A DNA stretch of 64,000 nucleotides from Paenibacillus mellifer (GTDB lineage: Bacteria; Bacillota; Bacilli; Paenibacillales; Paenibacillaceae). Where the stretch lies: positions 119,946-183,945 of the forward strand of contig NZ_JALPRK010000010.1 of assembly GCF_023195895.1 (NCBI RefSeq). The letters are read 5' to 3'. The notes below the pieces were generated by a model that did not search any database, had not been told where the DNA came from, and was given only the letters and a program-made list of their open reading frames with translations. Below are positions 29,245-38,759 of the stretch, piece after piece. Made by a program: the position numbers and the translations under genes. Within the stretch, counting starts at the first letter, position 1; every line of letters starts with the position of its first letter.

Positions 29245-29751
29245 TTGCCTGCAAAAGCGAAAAACAAGCCGGGAGCCCGGGTCAAGCTGAACCACCTGCT
29301 CCTGACGGAGCAAGACTACAAGCAGGTTGCCGACCAACATAAACCCAAAACGAACGTCTGGGGCAATTGCCTGAAGGCGTTTCTGGTCGGCGGGCTCATC
29401 TGTTTGATCGGCCAATGTATCCAGCAGCTGTTCATGACCTTTGCCGGTATGACGGCACGGGAGGCCGCCAGTCCTACGGTTGCCGTGTTGATCTTCACCT
29501 CTGTCGTGCTCACTTCGATGGGCGTCTACGATAAAATCGCCCAATGGGCGGGGGCCGGTACAGCCGTACCGGTGACAGGGTTTGCCAACTCGATGTGCTC
29601 CTCGGCGATCGAATCCCGGGCGGAGGGACTTGTTCTCGGCGTTGGCGCTAATATGTTCAGGCTGGCAGGGTCGGTGATTGTATTCGGTGTCGTTGCCGCC
29701 TTCCTTGTGGGCGTGATCCATGTCATCTTCGGCCTGGGGGGAGTGCATTAA
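29245..29751 (+). CDS. spoVAC: Stage V sporulation protein AC
   Basis: The 168-residue protein has a basic N-terminus and several membrane helices (FLVGGLICLIGQCIQQLF; VAVLIFTSVVLTSMGVYDKI). The segment GAGTAVPVTGFANSMCSSAIE is diagnostic of SpoVAC. It is part of the inner-membrane channel that moves Ca2+-dipicolinic acid into the forespore and out at germination. The start is TTG 29245, eight bases after AGGAGG. spoVAD follows after 3 bp. SigmaG control is expected from other species; I could not identify the promoter with confidence. Confidence 0.96.
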   Translation: MPAKAKNKPGARVKLNHLLLTEQDYKQVADQHKPKTNVWGNCLKAFLVGGLICLIGQCIQQLFMTFAGMTAREAASPTVAVLIFTSVVLTSMGVYDKIAQWAGAGTAVPVTGFANSMCSSAIESRAEGLVLGVGANMFRLAGSVIVFGVVAAFLVGVIHVIFGLGGVH

Positions 29752-29754
29752 TCC

Positions 29755-30777
29755 ATGCTGATCGGCGCACAAACCTGGGAATTTCGCTCCAAACCGGCGA
29801 TCATCGGGGCGGCGACAGTCGTCGGACCTGAAGAAGGGGAGGGGCCGTTGTCCCACACGTTTGATTTCGTCTATGACAATCTGGAGATTGACGAGAAAAC
29901 GTGGGAAAAAGCCGAACGCAAGCTGCTGGAACATGCATCCGCGTTAGCTTTGGTCCATGCCGGCATCAACCGGGAAGACCTGTCCTTCTTCATCGGTGGG
30001 GATTTGATGAATCAAATTATCACCGCGACGTTTGCAGCCCGCACGATTGCCGCTCCGTATCTCGGCGTGTTTGGCGCCTGCTCAACCTCGATGGAGAGTC
30101 TGGCACTCGCCGCTTTTCTGGCCGACGCCGGGGGAGCGCGTTATGTGTTGGCCGGTACGGCCAGTCATAACTGTACCGTGGAGAAGCAGTTCCGCTATCC
30201 GACCGAATACGGTTCTCAGAAACCGGCGACGGCCCAGTATACGATCACAGGAGCGGGTTGCGCGGTCGTATCGACGGAAGGCTCCGGCCCCCGCATCACC
30301 CATGCCTCCATCGGCCGGATCCAGGATCTCGGCGTCAAAGATCCGTTCAACATGGGGGCGGCGATGGCCCCGGCTGCGGCGGATACGCTGGTCTCTCATT
30401 TCCGTGACACAGGTCGTAAACCTGAGGATTACGATTTGATCGTCACCGGAGACTTGGCATCGGTGGGACATGCTATCGTCAAGGATCTCCTTGATAAAGA
30501 TGGTGTCCCGATGGACAAAACGGATTTTAACGACTGCGGGCTCATGATCTACGATCGGGATAAACAACCTTATGTTAATGCCGGGGGCAGCGGTTGCGGC
30601 TGTTCCGCAGTCGTCACCTACGGCCATATTTTGCGAAAATTAAAGAACCGGGAACTAAACCGGGTGCTGATCGTTGCCACGGGTGCCCTCTTGTCACCGC
30701 TGTCTTACCAGCAAGGTGAGAGCATTCCCTGCATCGCTCACGCGGTCGCCCTGGAACAGGAGGATAACGGAAGATGA
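29755..30777 (+). CDS. spoVAD: Stage V sporulation protein AD
   Basis: The 340-residue soluble protein has a thiolase/ketoacyl synthase-like fold, including the FGACSTSMESLALAAFLADAG segment at the position of the thiolase cysteine. In Bacillus, SpoVAD binds dipicolinic acid directly on the outer side of the spore inner membrane. It sits between spoVAC and spoVAE and overlaps the latter by 4 nt, the conserved order. Confidence 0.96.
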   Translation: MLIGAQTWEFRSKPAIIGAATVVGPEEGEGPLSHTFDFVYDNLEIDEKTWEKAERKLLEHASALALVHAGINREDLSFFIGGDLMNQIITATFAARTIAAPYLGVFGACSTSMESLALAAFLADAGGARYVLAGTASHNCTVEKQFRYPTEYGSQKPATAQYTITGAGCAVVSTEGSGPRITHASIGRIQDLGVKDPFNMGAAMAPAAADTLVSHFRDTGRKPEDYDLIVTGDLASVGHAIVKDLLDKDGVPMDKTDFNDCGLMIYDRDKQPYVNAGGSGCGCSAVVTYGHILRKLKNRELNRVLIVATGALLSPLSYQQGESIPCIAHAVALEQEDNGR

Positions 30778-31124
30778 TATTTGTATGGGCGTTTTTGGTT
30801 GGCGGGTTGATTTGCGTGATCGGCCAATTGATGATGGATGTGCTGAAATTGACCCCGGCGCATACGATGAGCTCGCTGGTTGTTGCCGGTGCGGTGATGG
30901 ATGCGATCGGATGGTACGATCCGCTGGTGAAGTTCGCCGGGGCAGGGGCCTCCGTGCCGATTACGAGCTTCGGTAATTCGCTGGTTCACGGGGCGCTGAC
31001 TGAATTGCAGCGGGACGGATGGATCGGTGTTATCACCGGGATTTTCGACGTCACCAGTGCAGGGATTTCCGCGGCGATCATCTTTTCCTTTCTCGCCGCC
31101 TTGGTCGTACGACCAAAAGGTTAG
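30774..31124 (+). CDS. spoVAE: Stage V sporulation protein AE
   Basis: The 116-residue membrane protein is related to SpoVAC (FLVGGLICVIGQ; GAGASVPITSFGNSLVHGAL), matching SpoVAEb, the membrane subunit of the dipicolinate channel. It starts in an ATGA overlap with spoVAD. This three-gene C-D-E set lacks spoVAA, AB, AEa and AF around it, as in many Paenibacillaceae. Confidence 0.95.
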   Translation: MIFVWAFLVGGLICVIGQLMMDVLKLTPAHTMSSLVVAGAVMDAIGWYDPLVKFAGAGASVPITSFGNSLVHGALTELQRDGWIGVITGIFDVTSAGISAAIIFSFLAALVVRPKG

Positions 31125-31229
31125 TTTTTGAAATAAATATTGCTTTTTACGGGCTAATCTGTGTACTCCCTATCTATCTTCATGTAAAATAGGTAGATAT
31201 ATACAGGTCTTATTTGGGAGGGAAAATGC

Positions 31230-32186
31230 GTGCCCGTACATGAGCAATCGATGCAAACTTTGAACGCCGTAAAGAACAACCTGGAGTCGTGTATTTTAGG
31301 AAAATCGTTTGAGATCAAACTGCTGCTCTCGGCACTGTTGGCCGGCGGCCATGTATTAATCGAAGACGTACCCGGTACAGGCAAGACGCAGCTTGTGAAG
31401 GCGCTGGCCAGATCGATGAGCGGCGATTACCGGCGTATTCAATGTAACCCGGACATTTTGCCCAGCGATATTACGGGGGTTTCGGTTTTTCATCCCCATG
31501 AAGAACGATTCGTATTCCGGCCGGGTCCGGTCATGACCCATATTTTGTTGGCGGATGAAATCAACCGGGCCACCACAAAAACGCAATCCGCTTTGCTGGA
31601 GGTCATGGAGGAGCGAAGTGTAACCGCCGACGGCGTAACCTACCCGCTTCCCCATCCCTTTATGCTCTGCGCAACGCAGAATCCGATCGATTTCGAGGGA
31701 ACTTATCTGTTGCCTGAGGCCCAGTTGGACCGCTTTATGATGAAGATTGGCATCGGCTACCCCGACGCCGCTACGGAGAAAGCGATGCTTCGCTCCCATA
31801 GCCAGGGTCAGCCCGCTGATCAATTGGAACCGGTTACAACCATGGAAGGGATTGCTCCCATCCAGCGCGAGGTACAGAATGTACATATCAGCGAACCGTT
31901 GGCTGATTATTTGCTGGAGATCGTCCGCCGAACGCGGGAGCATGAAGATGTTCTGCTGGGAGCTTCCCCGCGGGCTTCGCTGGCCTTTATGGCTGCGACC
32001 AAAGCGTTTGCTTTCTTGGAGGAGCGCGATTACGTGCTTCCAGACGATATCAAGACGCTGGCGCCGTTCGTGCTGGAGCATCGGATCTTGCTGCGTCCGG
32101 AGTCTCGTCTGGGGCATCGGAACGTCGGCGAAGTACTGCAGCAAATTGTCCGGCAGGTCCATGTACCGGTCGCCGTGGGACGGTAA
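31230..32186 (+). CDS. MoxR-family AAA+ ATPase
   Basis: The 318-residue protein has Walker A EDVPGTGKTQL (about residues 46-56), Walker B ILLADEINRA, and the MoxR motifs ATQNPIDFEGTYLLPEAQLDRF and GASPRASLAF. MoxR ATPases act as chaperones and are nearly always encoded with DUF58 and transglutaminase genes, as here. GTG 31230 is supported by GGGAGGG seven bases upstream. It is the first gene of a three-gene operon. Confidence 0.94.
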   Translation: MPVHEQSMQTLNAVKNNLESCILGKSFEIKLLLSALLAGGHVLIEDVPGTGKTQLVKALARSMSGDYRRIQCNPDILPSDITGVSVFHPHEERFVFRPGPVMTHILLADEINRATTKTQSALLEVMEERSVTADGVTYPLPHPFMLCATQNPIDFEGTYLLPEAQLDRFMMKIGIGYPDAATEKAMLRSHSQGQPADQLEPVTTMEGIAPIQREVQNVHISEPLADYLLEIVRRTREHEDVLLGASPRASLAFMAATKAFAFLEERDYVLPDDIKTLAPFVLEHRILLRPESRLGHRNVGEVLQQIVRQVHVPVAVGR

Positions 32187-32189
32187 CCG

Positions 32190-33464
32190 ATGCGTGCGCT
32201 GGTCGAAGGCGTTAAATTAGGCCTCAGTTCCCGCAAATTCTGGAGAGTCGCGTCCGTCTGGCTGATCTGCCTGCTGTACGTCTTGTTTCAAGGCGGGAAA
32301 ACCTCGCTCATGTTGTTTATGATGGTTTCGGTGCTGGGCTTTTATTGGGCGATCGGCGGCCTTGGCGGCGTGAAACGTATCCGAGGTTCAAGAACGTTGT
32401 CCCTTTCCGGTGAACGAGGAGGATTGCTCCAAGCCGGGGAGCAGGTATTAGTTAAGCTGCAACTGCAGCTTCCGGCGTTCCTGCCTCTTCCTTACATCGT
32501 CGTCCGGGAAACGCTGCGGCGTCACAACGGGGATACCTGGGCATTTGAGGATAGCGTGGTGCCTTATTTTAGCTCCAGGTCCGAGCTAGTATATAAGACG
32601 CCGCCGCTGGAGCGCGGCAAATACGCGTTTACCGGTACGAACTGCAGTGCCGAGGATATTTTTGGCCTGGTGGAGCATACCAGTGTCTTTCAGACCGGCG
32701 GGGAGTTTCGAATCCTTCCGCGGACGGTGTTCATCCCGCATTGGGAGCTGTACAGCCGGAATTCGCGGCTGGCCGGTCCGGAGACGGCCGTTGCCCTGTC
32801 GCGCCGGGAATCGACCCAGATTAACGGGGTACGCGATTATGTGTACGGGGACCGAATTTCCCGCATTCACTGGAGTGCCACCGCGAAGACAGGCACCTGG
32901 AAATCCAAGGAGTTTGAACACGAATCGCTGCCGAAAATGCTTCTGGTATTGGATGCCCATGCCAGCGGATATCTCCGTCCTGCGCAATTTGAATTAGCCG
33001 TCTCCACGGCCGCTTCACTGCTGGAATACGGGGCTAGAGAACGGATTAGCATGGGTCTCTGCACTTTGGGGAAGACCCTCCGAAACTTCCCGCCGGCGGA
33101 AAGCTACCTGGAACGGCAGCAAATGCTGCACCAACTCGTTGATATCAACGCGGACGGTTTCGGCAACTATAAGGATCGCTTAGAAGCACAACAGGAATTG
33201 TTTCAGCCGGGAGCATTTTTTATCCTCATCAGCCCGCTGGCGGATGATAAGGTGCTCGCCATGCTAAGGTTGGCCAAATCTCGGCAGATGATCCCTTATC
33301 ACATCCAGATTGGGGATGAATCCCCGACGGCAGGCGCACCGAATGCTTACCGAGCCGGTAAGCGCTCCGCTTGGCAAGGAACCTTGCAGGAACGTGGGCT
33401 ACGCGGCGTTTATGTTTCCTCCCTCCGCGAGCTTCCTGCGGCGATGGGAGGTGCGAAGCTGTGA
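32190..33464 (+). CDS. DUF58 domain protein
   Basis: The 424-residue protein has two N-terminal hydrophobic segments (LICLLYVLFQ, LMLFMMVSVLGFYWAIGGL) and then the DUF58/vWA-like domain with the signature GVRDYVYGDRISRIHWSATAKTG near residue 220. Its biochemical role is not established, but it is genetically tied to MoxR. It starts 3 bp after the MoxR gene and its stop codon overlaps the GTG start of the next gene. Confidence 0.93.
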   Translation: MRALVEGVKLGLSSRKFWRVASVWLICLLYVLFQGGKTSLMLFMMVSVLGFYWAIGGLGGVKRIRGSRTLSLSGERGGLLQAGEQVLVKLQLQLPAFLPLPYIVVRETLRRHNGDTWAFEDSVVPYFSSRSELVYKTPPLERGKYAFTGTNCSAEDIFGLVEHTSVFQTGGEFRILPRTVFIPHWELYSRNSRLAGPETAVALSRRESTQINGVRDYVYGDRISRIHWSATAKTGTWKSKEFEHESLPKMLLVLDAHASGYLRPAQFELAVSTAASLLEYGARERISMGLCTLGKTLRNFPPAESYLERQQMLHQLVDINADGFGNYKDRLEAQQELFQPGAFFILISPLADDKVLAMLRLAKSRQMIPYHIQIGDESPTAGAPNAYRAGKRSAWQGTLQERGLRGVYVSSLRELPAAMGGAKL

Positions 33465-35719
33465 AACTAGCTGCAAGCTCTCAGCTCCCGAAGGCTTATC
33501 GGACGCTGACGTTGCTTTGGGTGGTCATTATTTCCATGCAATGGGTCGACTTTACGGAGCCGCTCTGGTTTTCAGTGACGACGACCTTGGTGACCGTAAC
33601 AATTATTATGATGGCCTTAGTGGAATGGCTGTTGCCGGTGCAGGCAGGATGGAAATGGACGATAAAGATTATCGTACTCCTGACCGTATGGCGTTTTATA
33701 TTGACCAGTTATGGCGTGTACGTCCCGATAGGTCCGTTTTATCCGGATCAACTCCGCGGGATGGCGTTGACCTTTACGCCATATATTTGGTTTTCACTTG
33801 TAGCTTGGGCGTTGCTGGAGGTCGTGTTGCGGTTGATCGTGAACCGCCCGAGAATCCTGTTGTTTATAGCATTTCACCTGATTGCTTTTGCGATTTTGGA
33901 CTCTTTTACACGTTATTATTTATGGAAGAACGTAGCCTGGATTGTCTTCGCCGGCCTCGGTTGGCTGGTTAGCGCCCATTTTTACGAATACCGCAAGAAG
34001 TATCCTCAGGGTTGGCAACGTCTACGACAGAGCCCGATCAAGATTGCTGTGAATATTGGCATCGTGTTTGCCTGTGTACTGCTGATCGGTGTCAGTATGC
34101 CTTCGGTCTCGCCGACGTTAACTGATCCGTATACCGCCTGGATTAAACGAAGCGGGGGAGGAGGCGGCGGACCCTCCGCGCTGTCCGGCGCCCTTGGGGA
34201 TGGCCCGTCAGCGGTCAAGGAGGAGGTTGTCTCCGGTTACAGCCGGGACGACAAAACGCTTGGCGATGGCTTCGAATTCAGCTACAGCCCAGTGATGTCC
34301 ATTGATACGCCGGTGAGGTCTTATTGGCGGGGAGAAACCCGGCGTATCTATTCCGGTAAGGGATGGGCCGATCTTGAGCAAGAAGGCCGTGATACTGAAC
34401 GCTATCGCGGCGCACCTAACGCTGACCCGCTTGTTCACGAGCAGCCGGGCAAGGTGGAGACGATGCGGGTCGAGCAAACGGTGACGATGAATACGGATAA
34501 AGTGTACCCCGTACTGTTTGGCGGATACGCTATCGAAAGTGTCGAGCTGCTTGACGACCGGCAGCAGTCGGATATGCGCTGGACCGTTAAACAAGCGGAG
34601 CTGTTCTGGAACGGTTACCGTGATCCCGGTGATTTGCCGGATTACCCTCGGAAATACAAGGTGGTAGCCAATATCCCATTGATTCCGCTCGAGGAGCTGG
34701 AACAGGCCAGTTACGAAACGTTATTTCCGGAAGGTGCGCCAGAGGAATATTTGCAGCTGCCGAGCAGTTTACCGCAACGGGTCAAAGATTTAGCCGAAGA
34801 GATTACCGCGGAAGGCGAGACACCCTATGCGAAAATGGATCTCCTGCAGCAATACCTCCGGCAGAATTACGAATATACCAACAAACCGGATTTAGCCCGC
34901 AAGCGCAGCGATGACTTCGTGGACAGCTTCTTGTTCGAGATTCGGCAGGGATATTGTGATTATTACTCTACCGCGATGGTCGTCATGGCCCGTTCGCTGG
35001 GCATTCCAGCTCGGTGGGTTAAAGGTTATGCCCCCGGCAGCCAGCCAAGCGACGATATGATGATGCGAAGTCCGGAGCTGGGCCGAGCATACAATGTGAG
35101 CAATGCCGACGCCCACTCCTGGACGGAGCTGTATTTCGGCGATTACGGCTGGATTCCGTTCGAGGCGACGCCAGGTTTTGTTTCACCGATCATGGAAGCA
35201 CCGGAGGAGAGCGAAGGGGCCTTCGCGCTGGATACGGACACTGATACGGAGGTATCGGCAGCCGACGATAGCTTCTTCTCCCAACTGGATCCGATCGTTA
35301 TGCAGCGGATTTTCGTTACAGCCGTAATTGTGCTGCTGTTATGGACGCTGTATCAGCTGCGCTCGGAGCTTTATTTCCTTTGGTTAAGGCTGCGATTGGG
35401 CCGGCCGCTGACGCCGGGGGAAAAGGCGATCTATGAGACGCTGCGGCTAGTTAGACGATTGCGCCACAGAGGCTTCGTCCGCGGTGACCAAGAAACGTTG
35501 CGGGAAGCGTTCGGACGGTGGAAGCTCGAGCGTCCGCAGCTTGCTGAGGCGCTAGATCCGCTGCTGCTCATTTATGAGCAGGCGAATTACGGCCGGAACC
35601 CTGCCGCTGCGGATTGGCGTGCGGCACGGGAATTATCCCGACGAGTTGTCAAATTAGCCGGCGGGAACGGCTGGAAGCAAGCTTTACCGGTCAGCGGCAA
35701 GCGGTACCTCGGAGGGTAA
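33461..35719 (+). CDS. Membrane-anchored transglutaminase-like protein (TgpA type)
   Basis: The 752-residue protein has six or so N-terminal membrane helices, an extracytoplasmic region with a Gly-rich linker, and a transglutaminase-like domain with the Cys in RQGYCDYYSTAMVVMARSLG, the His in NADAHSWTELYF and the Asp region GDYGWIPFEATPGF. A further membrane helix near residue 620 and a DUF4129-like cytoplasmic tail follow. GTG 33461 overlaps the DUF58 stop (GTGA) and has GGGAGGTG upstream. The MoxR-DUF58-transglutaminase set is widespread; the substrate is unknown. Confidence 0.93.
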   Translation: MKLAASSQLPKAYRTLTLLWVVIISMQWVDFTEPLWFSVTTTLVTVTIIMMALVEWLLPVQAGWKWTIKIIVLLTVWRFILTSYGVYVPIGPFYPDQLRGMALTFTPYIWFSLVAWALLEVVLRLIVNRPRILLFIAFHLIAFAILDSFTRYYLWKNVAWIVFAGLGWLVSAHFYEYRKKYPQGWQRLRQSPIKIAVNIGIVFACVLLIGVSMPSVSPTLTDPYTAWIKRSGGGGGGPSALSGALGDGPSAVKEEVVSGYSRDDKTLGDGFEFSYSPVMSIDTPVRSYWRGETRRIYSGKGWADLEQEGRDTERYRGAPNADPLVHEQPGKVETMRVEQTVTMNTDKVYPVLFGGYAIESVELLDDRQQSDMRWTVKQAELFWNGYRDPGDLPDYPRKYKVVANIPLIPLEELEQASYETLFPEGAPEEYLQLPSSLPQRVKDLAEEITAEGETPYAKMDLLQQYLRQNYEYTNKPDLARKRSDDFVDSFLFEIRQGYCDYYSTAMVVMARSLGIPARWVKGYAPGSQPSDDMMMRSPELGRAYNVSNADAHSWTELYFGDYGWIPFEATPGFVSPIMEAPEESEGAFALDTDTDTEVSAADDSFFSQLDPIVMQRIFVTAVIVLLLWTLYQLRSELYFLWLRLRLGRPLTPGEKAIYETLRLVRRLRHRGFVRGDQETLREAFGRWKLERPQLAEALDPLLLIYEQANYGRNPAAADWRAARELSRRVVKLAGGNGWKQALPVSGKRYLGG

Positions 35720-35796
35720 TCGGCTGAATTACCGCTTCAGACAGCATTTCTCGGCAGAACTGCTGAGAATGAGATTCTAGCAAATAGGCTCCATTG

Positions 35797-35832
35797 ACGC
35801 CCCTGCGCTTGCGCGGGAGGCGTTTTCTTTTT
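35797..35832 (+). terminator. Terminator before the yqe operon
   Basis: ACGCCCCTGCGC (35797-35808) pairs with GCGCGGGAGGCGT (35811-35823), followed by TTTCTTTTTT. Confidence 0.9.
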
Positions 35833-35898
35833 TAAAATAGAAGCATGATGGGGGAAGAATATGGTATAGTTTGTCGTATGAAACCGAGGTGAACGTAT

Positions 35899-36426
35899 TT
35901 GTTTGAGAAGTTTATGCCGAATCTACGCGTGGACAGCGTATTCGATATCGATCTGGAAGGACTCTATGCCAAAGGCTACCGCGGCATCATCACCGATCTG
36001 GACAACACGCTGGTCGGTGCCAAAGCGCCGCTCGCCACTCCCGAACTGATCGGTTGGTTTGAGAAAGTGAAGAAATACGGGTTTAAACTCGTGATTGTGT
36101 CAAACAATAATTTGGACAGGGTGTCAGTATTCGCAAACCCTTTGAATATTGAGTTTGTGCACGCAGCCAGAAAACCGTCCGGCGCGGCTTTTCACCGAGC
36201 CATGGAAATGATGGACCTTGGGCCGCAGGAGACGATCGTTGTGGGTGACCAAATGATGACCGATGTGTTTGGCGGTAACCGGCAGGGGCTCTATACGGTG
36301 CTCGTGCTCCCGATTGCCGTTCAGGACGAAGGGATGGGCACGAAGATCAACCGCCGACTGGAGCGCATCGTGAAGCGGCGGCTGGGCAAGGTTGGATTAT
36401 GGCTCGAGGAGGACAAGAAGCGATGA
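35899..36426 (+). CDS. yqeG: YqeG family HAD-IIIA phosphatase
   Basis: The 175-residue protein is a haloacid dehalogenase-type phosphatase. The nucleophile motif is ITDLDNTLVGA, and motif III/IV is VVGDQMMTDVFGGNRQGL. In related bacteria this protein has been reported as a phosphatidylglycerophosphate phosphatase (PGP phosphatase). It starts at TTG 35899 (GAGGTGA upstream) and overlaps yqeH by 4 nt. It is the first gene of the conserved yqeG-to-yqeM operon. Confidence 0.93.
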   Translation: MFEKFMPNLRVDSVFDIDLEGLYAKGYRGIITDLDNTLVGAKAPLATPELIGWFEKVKKYGFKLVIVSNNNLDRVSVFANPLNIEFVHAARKPSGAAFHRAMEMMDLGPQETIVVGDQMMTDVFGGNRQGLYTVLVLPIAVQDEGMGTKINRRLERIVKRRLGKVGLWLEEDKKR

Positions 36427-37550
36427 TGGAAGTACAGAATGCAGAAGGCGCTCTTCGCTGCAGCGGATGCGGCGTTTTGCTGCAAACTGAAGAACCCAGC
36501 AAGCCGGGATTTGTTCCCGAACAAGCTTTTACGAAGGAACCGGTGATTTGCCAGCGCTGTTTCCGGATTAAGAATTACAATGAATCTTCATCGGTTACAG
36601 TGGAGCAAGACGAGTTCTTGCGCCTGCTGTCGCAGATCGGAGGCAAGGAAGCGTTGGTCATCCATATTGTTGACCTGTTCGATTTCCAAGGCAGCGTGAT
36701 ATCCGGGCTTCAGCGGTTTGTCGGGAACAATCCAGTGTTGCTGGCGGTGAATAAAACCGACCTGCTGCCCAAGGTCACGAACTGGAACAAGGTTCGGAAC
36801 TGGGTACAGAAGGAAGCGAAGGACCTGGGGCTGAAGATTGAAGATGTTGTCCTGTGCAGCGCTAAGCAAAACAGCGGCTTCGACCGGTTGCTTGAAGCGG
36901 TGGCGGCACGACGCGGTGATCGTGACGTATACGTTGTCGGCGCAACCAATGTTGGCAAATCGACGTTGATCAACCGGTTGATTCGCGATTACAGCGATCT
37001 GGAGCAGGAATTAACCGTTTCGCGTTATCCGGGGACCACGCTGGATATGGTGCACATTCCGCTGGATGACGGCCGGGCGATCATCGATACGCCGGGGATT
37101 ATGTATCCATCTCGATACAGCGAACTGGTAGCCCCGTCCGATTTGGGCGTTATTATGCCGGACAAAGCACTCAAGCCGGCGGTTTACCAGTTGAACGAGG
37201 GACAGTCGCTCTTTTTTGGCAGCTTTGGCCGGTTTGATTTCATTCAAGGGGATCGCCAATCATTCACTTGCTTTGTCAGCGGCCGGGTGCCGATTCATCG
37301 CACGAAGCTGGAACGGGCGGACGAGTTGTTCGCCGAGCATGCCGGGGTGATGCTCGCGCCGCCAAGCAAGGAGCATCTTGAGGCTTTGCCCGAGTGGACA
37401 CGCCACGAGTTCCGGATTCCGAAGGGCAGCCGAAGCGACCTGTTTATTTCCGGCCTGGGTTGGATCAAGATCAATAATGACTTTGGCGCGGTCGTTGCGG
37501 CGCATGTGCCCAAAGGCGTGAAGGTGCTCGTCCGGCCTTCGTTGATTTAA
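36423..37550 (+). CDS. yqeH: Ribosome biogenesis GTPase YqeH
   Basis: The 375-residue circularly permuted GTPase has an N-terminal zinc finger (CSGCGVLLQ and CQRCF), the G4 NKTDLLPK before G5 CSAKQ, then G1 VGATNVGKSTLIN, G2/G3 and DTPGI. It acts in assembly of the 30S subunit. The C-terminal domain is RNA-binding-like. ATG 36423 overlaps the yqeG stop. Confidence 0.96.
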   Translation: MMEVQNAEGALRCSGCGVLLQTEEPSKPGFVPEQAFTKEPVICQRCFRIKNYNESSSVTVEQDEFLRLLSQIGGKEALVIHIVDLFDFQGSVISGLQRFVGNNPVLLAVNKTDLLPKVTNWNKVRNWVQKEAKDLGLKIEDVVLCSAKQNSGFDRLLEAVAARRGDRDVYVVGATNVGKSTLINRLIRDYSDLEQELTVSRYPGTTLDMVHIPLDDGRAIIDTPGIMYPSRYSELVAPSDLGVIMPDKALKPAVYQLNEGQSLFFGSFGRFDFIQGDRQSFTCFVSGRVPIHRTKLERADELFAEHAGVMLAPPSKEHLEALPEWTRHEFRIPKGSRSDLFISGLGWIKINNDFGAVVAAHVPKGVKVLVRPSLI

Positions 37551-37591
37551 TTGGTGATTGGTGATAGACGCTCCTTACCTTCAATAAGAAT

Positions 37592-37777
37592 AAAAAACAG
37601 CGTTATTTTCTGCTATACGTGTATTTTAGATAGAATAGCGTTACTATTTCACTCTATTTGGGGAGAAGAGTGTCCGAATGGCCGGTTTTCGAGGAATTAA
37701 GGTGATTTATTACCGCTATTTTCCTGTGAATAGCTTGATTAGGGGGAATAGCGTTACTCTTTAACCTTATTTTATGG
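37592..37777. repeat. Dispersed AATAGCGTTA repeats in the yqeH-aroE gap
   Basis: AATAGCGTTACTATTTCACT (from 37634) and AATAGCGTTACTCTTTAACC (from 37747) are direct copies 113 bp apart. A partial copy, CAGCGTTATTTTC, lies near 37598, and an inverted copy, TACCGCTATTTTCC, near 37711. The region is AT-rich and noncoding and separates genes that are otherwise packed in one operon. Confidence 0.65.
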
Positions 37778-37815
37778 AGATTTTTCACGGAACAACGCAA
37801 AGCGGAGGAGAACCG

Positions 37816-38715
37816 ATGGGAGAGCAAGCGAATCACGAGAAACGGGAAAAAGCACGGGCGCGGGAAGACAGTCGCACCGGGCAGCCGCTGCTGCTCGGCG
37901 TCATCGGCGATCCGATCCAGCATTCCAAATCACCGGTCATGCATACGGCTGCGCTTGAGGCCTGCGGGCTTGCAGGCGCTTATCTGCCGTTCCACGTCAA
38001 GGGAAATCGGCTGGAGGAGGCGATCCGGGGCATCCGCGCGCTGGGGTTCCGGGGCATCAATGTCACGGTCCCGCATAAAGTGGAAGTGATGAACTACTTG
38101 GACCGGATTGACGAGGGAGCCCGGTTGATCGGAGCGGTGAACACCATCGTCAACGACGACGGTGTGCTCACCGGGTACAACACCGATGGAATCGGTTTTA
38201 TTCGCTCCTTAAAAGAGGAAGCGGCTCCAGATCTGAGAGGCAAACGAGTGCTGGTGTTGGGCTCCGGCGGCGCTGCGCGCGGGATCGTATATGCGCTGCT
38301 GCAGGAGGGGCCGGGCCTAGTGACTATCGCCAATCGTACCACTGAGAAAGCGCGTGAGCTGGCCAACGAATGGGCGCATCTCGGGCGCTTGACCGGCTGC
38401 GGGATGGAAGAGTTGGATGCAATTTTGGCGGAAGTCGACCTCATCATCAACACAACCTCCGTTGGCATGCATCCGCATGTCGGGGACTGTCCGCTGGATT
38501 CGCGGCAGATTCCGGAGGGGATTGTCGTTAGTGATCTGATCTACAATCCGCTCAAGACAGAGCTCTTACAGCAGGCTGAGGTGAGAGGATGCACAATCCA
38601 TAGCGGACTTGGGATGTTCATCTACCAGGGAGCTTACGCGTTCGAGCATTGGACTGGCCGGTCCGCTCCGGTTGAAGCGATGCGGGCGGCGGTTTTAAAG
38701 AGCATGCATCAATAA
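37816..38715 (+). CDS. aroE: Shikimate dehydrogenase
   Basis: The 299-residue enzyme performs NADPH-dependent reduction of 3-dehydroshikimate in the aromatic amino acid pathway. Visible motifs are IQHSKSPVMHTAAL (substrate site), NVTVPHKVEVM with the catalytic Lys, the GSGGAARG nucleotide loop, NRTTEKA and INTTSVGMHP. ATG 37816 with GGAGGAGAACC is better supported than ATG 37774, which lies inside the upstream repeat. The first 20 residues are charged and not part of the usual fold. Confidence 0.95.
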   Translation: MGEQANHEKREKARAREDSRTGQPLLLGVIGDPIQHSKSPVMHTAALEACGLAGAYLPFHVKGNRLEEAIRGIRALGFRGINVTVPHKVEVMNYLDRIDEGARLIGAVNTIVNDDGVLTGYNTDGIGFIRSLKEEAAPDLRGKRVLVLGSGGAARGIVYALLQEGPGLVTIANRTTEKARELANEWAHLGRLTGCGMEELDAILAEVDLIINTTSVGMHPHVGDCPLDSRQIPEGIVVSDLIYNPLKTELLQQAEVRGCTIHSGLGMFIYQGAYAFEHWTGRSAPVEAMRAAVLKSMHQ

Positions 38716-38759
38716 AGGAAGTTGTCGCATAATTGAATATTAAGGGGTCATGAAACGAA

